From Erysipelotrichaceae bacterium (GTDB lineage: Bacteria; Bacillota_I; Bacilli_A; Erysipelotrichales; Erysipelotrichaceae), in NCBI GenBank assembly GCA_030528645.1, contig JAUMYM010000002.1, positions 1-64,000 of the forward strand: DNA of 64,000 bases. Reading direction: 5' to 3'. The translations under genes and the position numbers were made by a program. Below are positions 18,109 through 29,316 of the stretch, one piece after another (position 1 is the stretch's first letter; every line of letters starts with the position of its first letter). A model generated the notes under the pieces. The model was not told the DNA's origin, did no database searches, and saw only the letters and a list, made by a program, of their open reading frames with translations.

Positions 18109-19098
18109 TTATTTCACTAAAGAGATATTTTCAAGCATAATACCGGTTCCTTCTGCTACACAACTCAATGCATTTTCAGCAACATAAACCGGAATATTTA
18201 ATTCATTGATTAACAATTGATCAAGACCCTTAAGCAAAGCTCCTCCCCCTGTTAATACAATCCCTCTTGAGAAAATATCTGCCGATAACTCCGGAGGTGT
18301 TTGTTCTAAAACAGCACGACAAGCACGCACAATATCTTGAAGAGAATCACGCATCGCAAGCTCTGTTTCTTCTGAATTTACTGTAATGGTATGTGGTAAA
18401 CCTGTAACTAAGTCACGTCCACTTACTTCCATTGATAACTTCTCACTTAATTTCCATGCTGTACCGATACGAGACTTAATCTCTTCCGCAGTACGTTCCC
18501 CAATTAATAATTTATAAGACTCTTTCACATACTTAACAATATCACGATCCAATTTATCACCTGCAACCTTTAAAGAAGCACTTGTTACAATTTCACCAAG
18601 TGATAAAATCGCTACATCGGTTGTTCCACCACCAATATCTAAAACCATTGACCCTGTAGGCTTAGAAATATCCAATCCGGCACCAATCGCTGCAACCTTA
18701 GGTTCTTCTTCAATAAATACTCGTTTTGCTCCACAACGATACGCTGCATCACGAATCGCATTACGCTCTACTGAAGTAATGTTACTCGGACAACAAATTA
18801 AAATCGTTGGACGAGATAAAATGCCCTTTAACTTTAACATACGAACAAAATGACTCAACATCATTTCTGTTACTTCAAAATCTGCAATCACACCATCTTT
18901 TAAAGGACGAATCGCTAAAACACGCCCCGGTGTTCTTCCTAACATTTCTTTCGCTTCTTTACCAACCGCCAATACTTTTTTAGAATGCGCATCTATTGAT
19001 ACAACAGAAGGCTCATTTAACACTATTCCTTCTCCACGAACATAAATTAATGTATTTGCAGTACCTAAATCGATACCAACTTCTTTAGAAAACATCAT
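18109..19098 (-). CDS. mbl: Rod-shape actin homologue MreB/Mbl
   Basis: 329 residues. The bacterial actin fold is clear: phosphate-1 loop GIDLGTANTLIYVRGEG, phosphate-2 loop VLDIGGGTTDVAIL, adenosine motif IVLTGGGALLKGLD. MreB-family filaments guide lateral wall synthesis. The name Mbl is favoured because the gene follows the ATP synthase and a YwzB-like gene, as mbl does in Bacillus; MreB itself usually sits with mreC and mreD, which are missing here. AGGAAG lies about 8 bases before the ATG. tagO follows immediately. Confidence 0.94.
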   Translation of the reverse strand: MMFSKEVGIDLGTANTLIYVRGEGIVLNEPSVVSIDAHSKKVLAVGKEAKEMLGRTPGRVLAIRPLKDGVIADFEVTEMMLSHFVRMLKLKGILSRPTILICCPSNITSVERNAIRDAAYRCGAKRVFIEEEPKVAAIGAGLDISKPTGSMVLDIGGGTTDVAILSLGEIVTSASLKVAGDKLDRDIVKYVKESYKLLIGERTAEEIKSRIGTAWKLSEKLSMEVSGRDLVTGLPHTITVNSEETELAMRDSLQDIVRACRAVLEQTPPELSADIFSRGIVLTGGGALLKGLDQLLINELNIPVYVAENALSCVAEGTGIMLENISLVK

Positions 19099-19144
19099 AC
19101 TTACTACTTCCTTTCAAACAATCAGCAAAGTTATTATAACACAT

Positions 19145-19345
19145 TCAATTTATTTTATATATGATATTTAAAAGGAAGTTGCTTGCTAAATAACTCAGTG
19201 ACATTGCCAATAAAATGACTAAAAGTTGTATCTTATAAGGGTGAATTCCCTTTGTTATTTTACGAAAATCAATAATACTTAATGCATACATACTAATCGT
19301 AAACATTGACATATACAACAAAAACTTAAATACATACTCTGCCAT
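19145..19345 (-). CDS. Small membrane protein, DUF1146 (YwzB family)
   Basis: 66 residues with two hydrophobic helices (about 7-24 and 40-62) joined by the conserved-looking DFRKITKG segment. The family is typically 65-80 residues and is found downstream of atpC in many Firmicutes, exactly as here. Function unknown. It follows the atp operon terminator and precedes mbl by 46 bases. Confidence 0.82.
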   Translation of the reverse strand: MAEYVFKFLLYMSMFTISMYALSIIDFRKITKGIHPYKIQLLVILLAMSLSYLASNFLLNIIYKIN

Positions 19346-19360
19346 ACACTCCTCTTTCTA

Positions 19361-19382
19361 ACAAAAATAGATGCCTAAGCAT

Positions 19383-19390
<8 letters not shown>
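19361..19390 (-). terminator. Intrinsic terminator of the ATP synthase operon
   Basis: AAATAGATGC and GCATCTATTT (19365-19374 and 19379-19388) form a 10-bp stem with a 4-base loop, followed on the minus strand by a T run. It overlaps the end of atpC. Confidence 0.85.
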
Positions 19391-22017
<2,627 letters not shown>

Positions 22018-22019
22018 AC

Positions 22020-23537
22020 TTAAGCTCCAATTAATTTAAACTCTTCCATAAAGGCACCAATTGCCTCTTTAAACTCTTCAATTAAGATCTCATTAAAACT
22101 CTCTTGACTCTCTAATTGACTTAATAATCCTTGTTTATGGTTATGGAAGTAACGATGCAATTGTTCTTCAAATAAACTAATCTTTTCAAGCGGAACTTCC
22201 TTTAAAAACCCATACTTCGCCGCAAATAAACTTAACACTTGATAAGACATTGAAAGAGGCGTGTATTGATTTTGCTTCAATAACTCTGTTAATTTAGCCC
22301 CATGATCAATGGTAGCCTTTGTAATTGGATCTAAATCACTACCAAACTGTGTAAAGGCTAATAATTCACGATATTGGGCTAACTCTAATTTTAAAGAAGC
22401 CGCCACCATCTTCATCGCCTTACTTTGCGCTGCACTACCAACACGTGATACCGATAAACCAGAATCAACTGCAGGACGTATTCCTGCATTAAATAACTCA
22501 CTTTGCAAGAAGATTTGTCCATCGGTAATCGAAATGACATTCGTTGGAATATATGCAGAAATATCACCTGCCTGTGTCTCAATGATTGGTAAAGCTGTTA
22601 GTGAGCCTCCACCATAAGCATCATTTAACTTCGCAGCACGCTCTAATAAACGAGAATGTAAGTAAAAGACATCCCCCGGATAAGCTTCACGTCCCGGTGG
22701 TCTTCGTAATAGTAATGACATGGTACGATAAGCAACAGCATGTTTGCTTAAATCATCATAAACAATCAAGACATCCTTGCCTTGAGACATCCAATACTCC
22801 CCAATTGTACACCCTGCATAAGGAGCAATGTATTGAAGAGGAGCCAATTCACTCGCAACACTTGCGACAATGGTCGTATATTCTAACGCCTGAAAACTAC
22901 GTAACTTTTCAACAATATGAGCAACGGTACTTGCTTTTTGACCAATGGCAACATAGATACAGTGAACACCCTTGCCCTTTTGATTGATAATCGCATCAAT
23001 CGCAATCGCTGTTTTCCCTGTTTGACGATCTCCAATGATTAACTCACGTTGCCCTTTACCAATTGGAATCATAGAGTCAATAATCTTTAAACCCGTCATT
23101 AATGGTTGATGAACACTCTTACGAGTCATAACCCCGGGAGCCACTTTTTCAATCGGCATCGCTAATTTTGTATTTAACGGACCTTTTCCATCAATCGGTT
23201 GTCCTAAAGCATTTACAACACGCCCTAACAGTTCATCTCCAACACCAACTTCAACAATACGCTTAGTACGCTTTACTTGATCACCCTCTTTAATTAAAGC
23301 ATCGTTTCCAAGTAATACCGCCCCAACATGGTCTTGTTCCAAGTTTAAAATCATCCCATAGACATCATTTGGAAATAAAATAAGTTCACTTGCCATAGCA
23401 TGATCAAGCCCTTGTATTAAAGCAATCCCATCTCCAACTTTAATAACCGTACCGACATCATTGGTTTCTAATTCATCTTGATAATTCTTTATTTGTTCTT
23501 TAATAAAAGCACTAATTTCAATTGGTCTATGCTCCAT
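22020..23537 (-). CDS. atpA: ATP synthase alpha subunit
   Basis: 505 residues from the ATG at 23537. Walker [14 protein letters not shown] and the regulatory nucleotide site are present, with the alpha-type [13 protein letters not shown] and the catalytic-interface Arg in [10 protein letters not shown]. The start is chosen because its A overlaps the stop of atpH (TAATG), GGGTGA lies just before it, and [16 protein letters not shown] aligns with the family start. An ATG twelve bases upstream (23549) lacks a good site. Confidence 0.97.
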   Translation of the reverse strand: MEHRPIEISAFIKEQIKNYQDELETNDVGTVIKVGDGIALIQGLDHAMASELILFPNDVYGMILNLEQDHVGAVLLGNDALIKEGDQVKRTKRIVEVGVGDELLGRVVNALGQPIDGKGPLNTKLAMPIEKVAPGVMTRKSVHQPLMTGLKIIDSMIPIGKGQRELIIGDRQTGKTAIAIDAIINQKGKGVHCIYVAIGQKASTVAHIVEKLRSFQALEYTTIVASVASELAPLQYIAPYAGCTIGEYWMSQGKDVLIVYDDLSKHAVAYRTMSLLLRRPPGREAYPGDVFYLHSRLLERAAKLNDAYGGGSLTALPIIETQAGDISAYIPTNVISITDGQIFLQSELFNAGIRPAVDSGLSVSRVGSAAQSKAMKMVAASLKLELAQYRELLAFTQFGSDLDPITKATIDHGAKLTELLKQNQYTPLSMSYQVLSLFAAKYGFLKEVPLEKISLFEEQLHRYFHNHKQGLLSQLESQESFNEILIEEFKEAIGAFMEEFKLIGA

Positions 23538-24076
23538 TATTTCACCCATCTTTCATTAAGAAGTTTTACCTTCAAGTTATCAATGGATTTACGCATCGAA
23601 GCATCATATACAACATGATCCAACTCTACTTTAATCCCACTGATTAACTTCTTATCCACCACATTTTCAAGCTCTACTTTATGATGATATTTTAATGCCA
23701 ATGCTTCTTCAATTTCTTTTATTTGATCCTCATCCAACGCAAAGGCAGAATATACAATTCCTTCTTTAATCTTATAATGTTGATTTGCTAATGTATTGAA
23801 TGCCTTTAATATCTCATCCATCATTTCAAAACGCTTATAGTCTAACAACACATACATAAAATTCAATAAATAAGAATGCACATGTGTATCAAATGCCTTC
23901 CTTAACACTTCTTTTTTATCTTTTAAATCAATCCTATGACACTTGAAAAAACGATCCATAGAAGCATCTAACGAAGTACGAATCGTCTTTGCATCACGAT
24001 AAAAAGTATCAAGTTGCTCAAGTTCCATTCCTAACTGAAACAAAGCCTCAGCATACGCCTTAACTACCTGTTTCAT
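23537..24076 (-). CDS. atpH: ATP synthase delta subunit
   Basis: 179 residues, the usual length. This is the peripheral-stalk connector between b and the top of alpha. [12 protein letters not shown] at the N-terminus and [22 protein letters not shown] at the C-terminus (family end G-x-x-x-x-x-D-x-x-x-D-x-S-x-x-x-x-L) identify it. It overlaps atpF by 17 bases and the atpA start by one. Confidence 0.94.
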   Translation of the reverse strand: MKQVVKAYAEALFQLGMELEQLDTFYRDAKTIRTSLDASMDRFFKCHRIDLKDKKEVLRKAFDTHVHSYLLNFMYVLLDYKRFEMMDEILKAFNTLANQHYKIKEGIVYSAFALDEDQIKEIEEALALKYHHKVELENVVDKKLISGIKVELDHVVYDASMRKSIDNLKVKLLNERWVK

Positions 24077-24578
24077 GTTGAATATCCTTTATAAATTGTT
24101 GAATTGCCTCTTGATCTTTTTCTACATCAATTTTTTCTTTTAATAACTTCTCTGTTGCATACATCGCAACTTGAACAATTTCATCCGCAATCTCTTGCTT
24201 CATAGAAGCCTTTTCCATTTCCATCTCTTGGTAAGCACGCTTTTTCATATCCATGCTTTCTACTTTCGCTTGATTTAAAATCTCCTCTTTCATCACACTT
24301 GCTTCTTTATTGGCAGAAGCAATAATCGTCTGTGATTTATGATAAGCATTGCTTACCTCTTCATTGGCTTGCTTTAACAACTGATGAGCAGCAATCTTAT
24401 CCTCTTTCGCTTGTTCTAAATCCCTTTGCATTGCATCCATACGCTTAGCCATAAACTCTTTTGCCGGCTTCCACAAATACTTAAACAAAAAGTACAACAA
24501 AATACTAGTTGAAATTAACTGTATAACTATCGTAAGTGGATTTGGAAACAATTGCTCAGCAACATTAATATCTAACAT
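24060..24578 (-). CDS. atpF: ATP synthase b subunit
   Basis: 172 residues. One N-terminal membrane helix (about 15-35, IVIQLISTSILLYFLFKYLW) precedes a long charged helix that forms the peripheral stalk dimer. The motif LWKPAKEFMAKR after the helix is typical. It lies between atpE and atpH in the canonical order. Confidence 0.95.
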   Translation of the reverse strand: MLDINVAEQLFPNPLTIVIQLISTSILLYFLFKYLWKPAKEFMAKRMDAMQRDLEQAKEDKIAAHQLLKQANEEVSNAYHKSQTIIASANKEASVMKEEILNQAKVESMDMKKRAYQEMEMEKASMKQEIADEIVQVAMYATEKLLKEKIDVEKDQEAIQQFIKDIQHETGS

Positions 24579-24603
24579 CCCTTACCTCCTTTCAACCTGT
24601 ACT

Positions 24604-24834
24604 TTAGAATGCAAAAATTAATAAGAAGGCAATTAACATCCCATAGATTGCACATGTTTCTGCAAGCGCACAACCTAAAATTAACATGGAACGAATCTTA
24701 TTTTCCGCATCCGGATTTTTACCAACGGCTTCTACTGCCTTACTTGCAGCTAACCCTTGACCAAGACCCGTCATCATACCAGTCATAATAGCTAAACCAG
24801 CCCCAATTGCAATTAAACCTTTTGCGATATCCAT
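24604..24834 (-). CDS. atpE: ATP synthase c subunit with Na+-type ion-binding residues
   Basis: 76 residues, two membrane helices joined by the polar loop GKNPDAE. The rotor ring subunit carries the ion on a conserved carboxylate: Glu59 in ALAETCAIYG. Gln26 in GLGQG, Thr60 next to Glu59 and Tyr64 correspond to the Gln32, Ser66 and Tyr70 that ligate or stabilise Na+ in the Ilyobacter tartaricus c-ring. Proton-type c subunits of Bacillus have Asn and Ala at the first two positions. Na+ coupling is therefore predicted, although this pattern does not exclude H+ use at low Na+. Confidence 0.96.
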   Translation of the reverse strand: MDIAKGLIAIGAGLAIMTGMMTGLGQGLAASKAVEAVGKNPDAENKIRSMLILGCALAETCAIYGMLIAFLLIFAF

Positions 24835-24858
24835 CTTTTATTCCTCCTTGAAATCGAC

Positions 24859-25554
24859 TTATTCATTTGGTAATTCATTTGAAATAAATACCATTGTTAA
24901 TGTAATAAAAATAATTGTTTGTATAAACCCTGAAAATAAATCAAAATAACCATGTAAGACAGGTGTAATCAATGGACCAATAAAGTTAAACATCTCCAGA
25001 TGAAAAACACCCAATAGTAACGAAGAGATATAACTTGTAAAGCTATACACTAACGTTAAAATAATCGTACCACTTAAAATATTTCCAAACAAACGCAATG
25101 ACATTGAAATTAAGGGAGCCAAACGCCCAAAAATATTTGGAATCAATAAGAAAGCAAACGGCTCAATAAAACCATGCAGATAACTCTTAAGACCATTTTC
25201 CTTAATGGATACCACTTGAACCATAATCCATGTAATAAATGCCAGTGTTAATGTGACACTATAATTCGCTGTTGGTGCATGAAATCCAAATAAACCGGAA
25301 ATGTTACTCACCAACAAATAAGCAGCTAAACTTGCCACGTAAGGACCTAATCGCTTCGCATACTTTTTATTGATAATGGTTTCTACATTGCTTTCCATTT
25401 TACTAACAAAACTAACACCTAAAAAGACAATCCCCTTAGGCTTTTCCAAAGGATTACTCTTTTTAATTTGATTACCAATTATGACACATAGAATACATAA
25501 CATACCGGTAATCAATACAATCGACACTACTTCTTTTTGTAACGTTAACGTCAT
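24859..25554 (-). CDS. atpB: ATP synthase a subunit
   Basis: 231 residues with five or six membrane helices. It supplies the ion half-channels. The essential Arg is in MSLRLFGNILSGTI, and the C-terminal FDLFSGFIQTIIFITLTMVFIS matches the family. It overlaps atpI by 4 bases and lies 24 bases before atpE. Confidence 0.95.
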   Translation of the reverse strand: MTLTLQKEVVSIVLITGMLCILCVIIGNQIKKSNPLEKPKGIVFLGVSFVSKMESNVETIINKKYAKRLGPYVASLAAYLLVSNISGLFGFHAPTANYSVTLTLAFITWIMVQVVSIKENGLKSYLHGFIEPFAFLLIPNIFGRLAPLISMSLRLFGNILSGTIILTLVYSFTSYISSLLLGVFHLEMFNFIGPLITPVLHGYFDLFSGFIQTIIFITLTMVFISNELPNE

Positions 25555-25895
25555 GATTTACTCCTTATACCATCGATATAAAAGAATAGTTTATTTAACA
25601 TTAAGCCAATAAAACATCCTATATAATTAAAATACTGTGGAAAGAGGGTTGCAAAGATAAAAGGAATGATTAATATCCATACATTGATAATAAAACGCAG
25701 ATAAGAATGCCTACGCTGTTTTAATATGACATCGACATCCTTCTCCAATTTATATAAATGCACACTCGCAAACACTAAACCCAATAAAATAGAAGCACTA
25801 TAGCGGACATCCTTAAATAACAATCCTATACTTAAAAGTCCACCAAGCAGATACGCCTTCTTTAAAGACCTAGCAAATACACTCTTCATTTCCAC
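25551..25895 (-). CDS. atpI: ATP synthase subunit I (AtpI)
   Basis: 114 residues with about four hydrophobic helices. It occupies the atpI position before atpB. AtpI proteins help assemble the c-ring and are poorly conserved, so identification rests on size, topology and location. It overlaps atpZ by 10 bases and atpB by 4. Confidence 0.75.
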   Translation of the reverse strand: MEMKSVFARSLKKAYLLGGLLSIGLLFKDVRYSASILLGLVFASVHLYKLEKDVDVILKQRRHSYLRFIINVWILIIPFIFATLFPQYFNYIGCFIGLMLNKLFFYIDGIRSKS

Positions 25896-26068
25896 ACCAT
25901 CTTAAATAAATACAACAAAGCACTAAGAAAACCCATAAAAATACCAATGATTAAGCATATGGGCTTTACTTGAAACACTTGATCTAGATACAAACCCAAA
26001 TAAGTACCCAGACCAATACAGGCAACCATAGTAAAACCTAAGTTTATTGCCTTAGCAAAATCTTTCAT
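25886..26068 (-). CDS. atpZ: AtpZ-like small membrane protein
   Basis: 60 residues, two helices (about 8-28 and 35-56) with the family-type GLYLDQVFQVKP turn. AtpZ/AtpI proteins have been proposed to form a cation channel with AtpI or aid c-ring assembly. Its ATG overlaps the upp stop by one base (TAATG), tying the ATP synthase operon to upp. Confidence 0.75.
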   Translation of the reverse strand: MKDFAKAINLGFTMVACIGLGTYLGLYLDQVFQVKPICLIIGIFMGFLSALLYLFKMVWK

Positions 26069-26688
26069 TATTTTGTTCCAAAAATACGATCTCCGGCATC
26101 CCCTAAACCTGGAACAATATAGCCCTTTTCATTTAGGTGACTATCTAACGCTGCAATATAAATATCAACATCCGGATGAGCATCTTCTACCACTTTTACC
26201 CCTTCCGGAGCTGCCACTAAGCATACCAGTTTAATATTAGTCGCACCCTTTTTCTTTATGATGTCAATTGCTGCCACTGCACTTCCCCCGGTAGCAAGCA
26301 TTGGATCTAACACCAGATTTACAGCCTTATCTAAATTGCTTGGAAACTTTGCAAAATATTCATGTGGTTCCAATGTTTCTTCATTACGATATAAACCTAC
26401 AAAACCAACCTTCGCAGTTGGAATTAAATCATTAATACCATTCACCAAACCTAATCCTGCACGTAAAATAGGGATTAAAACAATTTCATTTGATAATTCA
26501 AATGTTTTACAAGCTGCCACAGGCGTTTCAACGGTAACGGGTTTTACAGGTAAATCACGACAAACTTCATACGCCATTAATCCAGCAATCTCATCTAGAT
26601 TCTGTTTAAAGTCCTTCGTTCCTGTTTCCTTACGACGCATTTGTGTTAATTTATGAGTAATTAACGGATGATTCAGTACATGTAACAT
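26068..26688 (-). CDS. upp: Uracil phosphoribosyltransferase
   Basis: 206 residues from the ATG at 26688. The enzyme makes UMP from uracil and PRPP (pyrimidine salvage, cytoplasmic). The PRPP-binding motif [17 protein letters not shown] and the uracil site [16 protein letters not shown] are complete. AGGTGG lies about 8 bases before this ATG; a GTG at 26700 is in frame but overlaps that site. It is the first gene of the operon leading into atpZ-atpI-atpBEFHAGDC, as in Bacillus, where upp precedes atp. A promoter with a palindrome lies just upstream. Confidence 0.96.
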   Translation of the reverse strand: MLHVLNHPLITHKLTQMRRKETGTKDFKQNLDEIAGLMAYEVCRDLPVKPVTVETPVAACKTFELSNEIVLIPILRAGLGLVNGINDLIPTAKVGFVGLYRNEETLEPHEYFAKFPSNLDKAVNLVLDPMLATGGSAVAAIDIIKKKGATNIKLVCLVAAPEGVKVVEDAHPDVDIYIAALDSHLNEKGYIVPGLGDAGDRIFGTK

Positions 26689-26713
26689 TTTATTTACCAC
26701 CTTTCATCTAAAT

Positions 26714-26741
26714 ATTATAACAAAACTACATGTAGTTTCAA
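26714..26741 (-). promoter_or_regulatory. Promoter of the upp-atp operon with a 16-bp palindrome in the spacer
   Basis: On the minus strand TTGAAA (26736-26741) and TATAAT (26714-26719) are separated by 16 bases. The perfect palindrome AAACTACATGTAGTTT (26723-26738) fills the spacer and overlaps the -35 box, an arrangement typical of a repressor operator. The start codon is only about 25 bases from the -10 box, leaving no room for an attenuator. Confidence 0.7.
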
Positions 26742-26743
26742 AG

Positions 26744-26768
26744 AAAAAAAGAAGTCACGACTTCTTAT
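26744..26768 (-). terminator. Intrinsic terminator after the orphan lipoprotein gene
   Basis: AAGAAGTC and GACTTCTT (around 26750-26767) form a stem with a two-base centre, followed on the minus strand by seven T residues. It ends the lipoprotein gene just before the upp promoter. Confidence 0.8.
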
Positions 26769-27421
26769 TTCACGACCTCTTCTATCTTCTTCCAAGTATT
26801 TGTCACATCATCATAAACACGTCCATCTTGGTATTTCATCATACCCTCTTTTCCACTTACGATGCTGTAATATTGATCAATTTTATTGTTGTTAAAGTAG
26901 ATTAAATACGTTTCACCCACTTCAATCTTATTATCATTTGGTAAATATTCTTGTACATAGTTCTTTTGAGGATCAAAAGTTTCATTTAACTCTTTTTTAT
27001 AATTACTCATACTACCCTTAATGTATTCTTCCATGGTAATAATTGCCCCATCTTTTGCATAAGGGATACGTTGGTCCACTTCAAAAGAACCCTTAAGCGG
27101 CTCAATGACTTTAATGATTCCATAGGTATAAGGAAACACATAACGCTTATTGGCATAGTCATAGTTAGAACCTCCATCAATCGATAAAACCTTACCAATG
27201 ATAATATGCTCACTATCTTGTTGTACCTCTTTTAAAGAAACACTATATACAAACCCATGTTCTTCTTGACGATATTCAACTTTCGTTACTTCACTTTCAT
27301 CAATAGCGATGTATGCATCATAAACCAAATCAGCCATTTCTACTTCTTCCACTGTCGTCTTTGATTTATTACACCCTACAAGAAAGAAAATAGACAGAAC
27401 AACAACTATGTAATATTTCAT
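26765..27421 (-). CDS. Uncharacterised lipoprotein
   Basis: 218 residues from the ATG at 27421 (TGAGG lies 5 bases before it; an in-frame GTG two codons earlier overlaps the site). A lipoprotein signal ends in the lipobox LVGC, giving Cys about residue 17. The mature part is acidic and mostly beta-like, with repeated references to transport-like or secreted folds not recognisable by eye; I do not recognise a family. It contains YDAYIAIDESEVTKVEYR and IPYAKDGAIITMEEYI. It is flanked by two terminators and so is monocistronic. Surface-exposed, function unknown. Confidence 0.75.
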   Translation of the reverse strand: MKYYIVVVLSIFFLVGCNKSKTTVEEVEMADLVYDAYIAIDESEVTKVEYRQEEHGFVYSVSLKEVQQDSEHIIIGKVLSIDGGSNYDYANKRYVFPYTYGIIKVIEPLKGSFEVDQRIPYAKDGAIITMEEYIKGSMSNYKKELNETFDPQKNYVQEYLPNDNKIEVGETYLIYFNNNKIDQYYSIVSGKEGMMKYQDGRVYDDVTNTWKKIEEVVK

Positions 27422-27504
27422 ATGCACCTCAGATATTTATGATTAAATTTTATCACTTTATATTGTATTTTAAATAAAAATGACTAAATTGTTAGGAAAG
27501 ATGT

Positions 27505-27535
27505 AAAAAGCGAAAGACCATGCTTTCGCCTTTTA
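27505..27535 (-). terminator. Intrinsic terminator after ppaC
   Basis: GCGAAAG (27510-27516) pairs with CTTTCGC (27523-27529) around a 6-base loop; the minus strand continues into TTTTTAC. Confidence 0.8.
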
Positions 27536-27560
27536 CGCAAGAGGACAGAAGGGAGTATGC

Positions 27561-29177
27561 CTATTTGCTTAACAATTCTACAATAACAGGTAATACCTGT
27601 TTTTTTCTTGAAATCAATGTGTGAGCGAATTCATCTTCCATAAATTCTTTAAAACCTTCATCAATAACCCACGCTTTTTTACCGGTATATAAGAAGTAAG
27701 AACCACTACCCATTGGATCGGTAAACATGATTAAGATTAAATCATAATGATTCGCTTTCACCGTATCTTCTAAATACGCTTTAAAACTCTCTTTAATCGC
27801 ATCATATTCTTCTTTACTTTTACATTGTGATTGACCAATGGCAATCTTATATTCACTGATACGAAACTCTTTAAAATCATCATAAAGTAATTGTAACGGT
27901 GTTTTATTTACAATCGAATCCGAATTATAAATCATTTGTTGACTAATTTCATCCATCGATTCCCCAACAATACCTTCTAACATTTTTCCCATCTTACGAT
28001 CGGTATCTGTTGTTGTAGGAGACTTTAAATTCAAGGTATCACTAATAATCGCACAAAGCATTAAGCCTGCAATTCCATAAGGAATCGGTATATTATGCAA
28101 TAAATACAACTCTGCAATGATGGAACAAGTACAGCCAACAATCTTACTTGTAATATTAATCGGATTGCTTGTTTCAATTCCACCTAAACGATGATGATCG
28201 ACAATCTCAATTACTTCACCAAACTCTAAGTCATTTACACTTTGGGATGCTTCATTATGATCCACTAAGATAAAACGTTTCTTTTCATAATTAAATAAAT
28301 GATAACGGCTAATTGCCCCAACAACACGATGCTCATCATCCACAACAGGATAGGTACGATAACGTGTCTTAGCCATTTTATGACTAACTGCCTCTGTTGT
28401 TTCATTGACATTAAAACGAATAACATCATGAGTCATGATGTGCTCAATCGAAGGCGATTGATAGATCAATTGTGAACAATTTAAAGCACTAAGTGGTGTA
28501 TGTAAAATACATACATTATTTTCTTTTGCTTTCTCCAGCGTTACATTATCTACCCAATTTTCACCACAAATAATAATCATCGATGCCTTTGCATCAATGA
28601 CAAAACGTTGCACTTCAATATTATTTCCAACAATCACAATCCCTTTTGGAAGCATCTTTAAATTATTCGCTAAGGAAGGCATTAAATATACCTGCCCACT
28701 ACAAGTAAAGTCCACTACTTCATTTAAAACAGTCGCATTTAATGTTTTAACTATATTCGCTAAGGTTACTTTACTCATTAACGCAACTAATTCTTGTTCA
28801 TTGGCAGTTAGAATACTGGTTAAGTTAGAAACCGATACAATCCCATCTAACTTACCCTCATCATTTACCACAAAAATACCTTTATTTTTACGCTGTAAAA
28901 TAAAGTCTAATGCTTCTTTCATGGTTAAAGATTTATCTACAATAAAGCCTTCATCAATTTCAATTTCTTTTAGTGTACACTTAGCCGTATTGATTAACTC
29001 CGGTTCCTGAAACCCAAATTTATCCAACACAAATCTTGTTTCACTATTAATTCCAGACAAACGACCAGCTACTGCATGAATCTGTAGTTGTTGTTTTAAA
29101 TATGCATAGCTAATTGCGCTACAAATAGAATCGCAATCGGCATTTTTATGCCCTATAACATAAATTGGTTTTTTCAT
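27561..29177 (-). CDS. ppaC: Family II (Mn-dependent) inorganic pyrophosphatase with CBS-DRTGG regulatory insert
   Basis: 538 residues, far longer than the ~310 of simple family II enzymes. The DHH-type catalytic motifs are GHKNADCDSI at the N-terminus, LVDHNEASQSV and EIVDHHRLGG in the middle, and the DHHA2 part at the end (TDPMGSGSYFLYTG, then SRKKQVLPVI). Between them (about 65-300) lies an insert with a CBS motif (DKSLTMKEALDFIL), a DRTGG-like domain and a second CBS motif (MTHDVIRFNVNETTEAV). In characterised relatives AMP/ADP inhibit and ATP or diadenosine polyphosphates activate through this insert. It hydrolyses PPi in the cytoplasm. The gene has its own promoter and terminator. Confidence 0.95.
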   Translation of the reverse strand: MKKPIYVIGHKNADCDSICSAISYAYLKQQLQIHAVAGRLSGINSETRFVLDKFGFQEPELINTAKCTLKEIEIDEGFIVDKSLTMKEALDFILQRKNKGIFVVNDEGKLDGIVSVSNLTSILTANEQELVALMSKVTLANIVKTLNATVLNEVVDFTCSGQVYLMPSLANNLKMLPKGIVIVGNNIEVQRFVIDAKASMIIICGENWVDNVTLEKAKENNVCILHTPLSALNCSQLIYQSPSIEHIMTHDVIRFNVNETTEAVSHKMAKTRYRTYPVVDDEHRVVGAISRYHLFNYEKKRFILVDHNEASQSVNDLEFGEVIEIVDHHRLGGIETSNPINITSKIVGCTCSIIAELYLLHNIPIPYGIAGLMLCAIISDTLNLKSPTTTDTDRKMGKMLEGIVGESMDEISQQMIYNSDSIVNKTPLQLLYDDFKEFRISEYKIAIGQSQCKSKEEYDAIKESFKAYLEDTVKANHYDLILIMFTDPMGSGSYFLYTGKKAWVIDEGFKEFMEDEFAHTLISRKKQVLPVIVELLSK

Positions 29178-29195
29178 AGCTACACCTCTAATTCC

Positions 29196-29224
29196 ATAAT
29201 AAAAGATATTTCTTTTAACTTCAA
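29196..29224 (-). promoter_or_regulatory. Promoter of ppaC
   Basis: On the minus strand TTGAAG (29219-29224) and TATTAT (29196-29201) are spaced by 17 bases, just upstream of a GAGGTG ribosome site and the ppaC ATG. Confidence 0.6.
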
Positions 29225-29285
29225 TTTACTTCTTAAAATTGAATTAAAAGTACAATGAAAAAGGAATCAATTGTCCATAAAAGTT

Positions 29286-29314
29286 AAAAAAACTAAAGTT
29301 TTCACTTTAGTCTT
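29286..29314 (-). terminator. Intrinsic terminator after glyA
   Basis: ACTAAAGT (29292-29299) and ACTTTAGT (29304-29311) form an 8-bp stem with a 4-base loop; the minus strand continues with seven T residues. It closes the dtd-to-glyA operon. Confidence 0.85.
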
Positions 29315-29316
29315 CT

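Noticed and set aside
22586-22987. His-rich plus-strand frame opposite atpA
   Set aside because: Shadow of the conserved alpha subunit, with no independent ribosome site or promoter.
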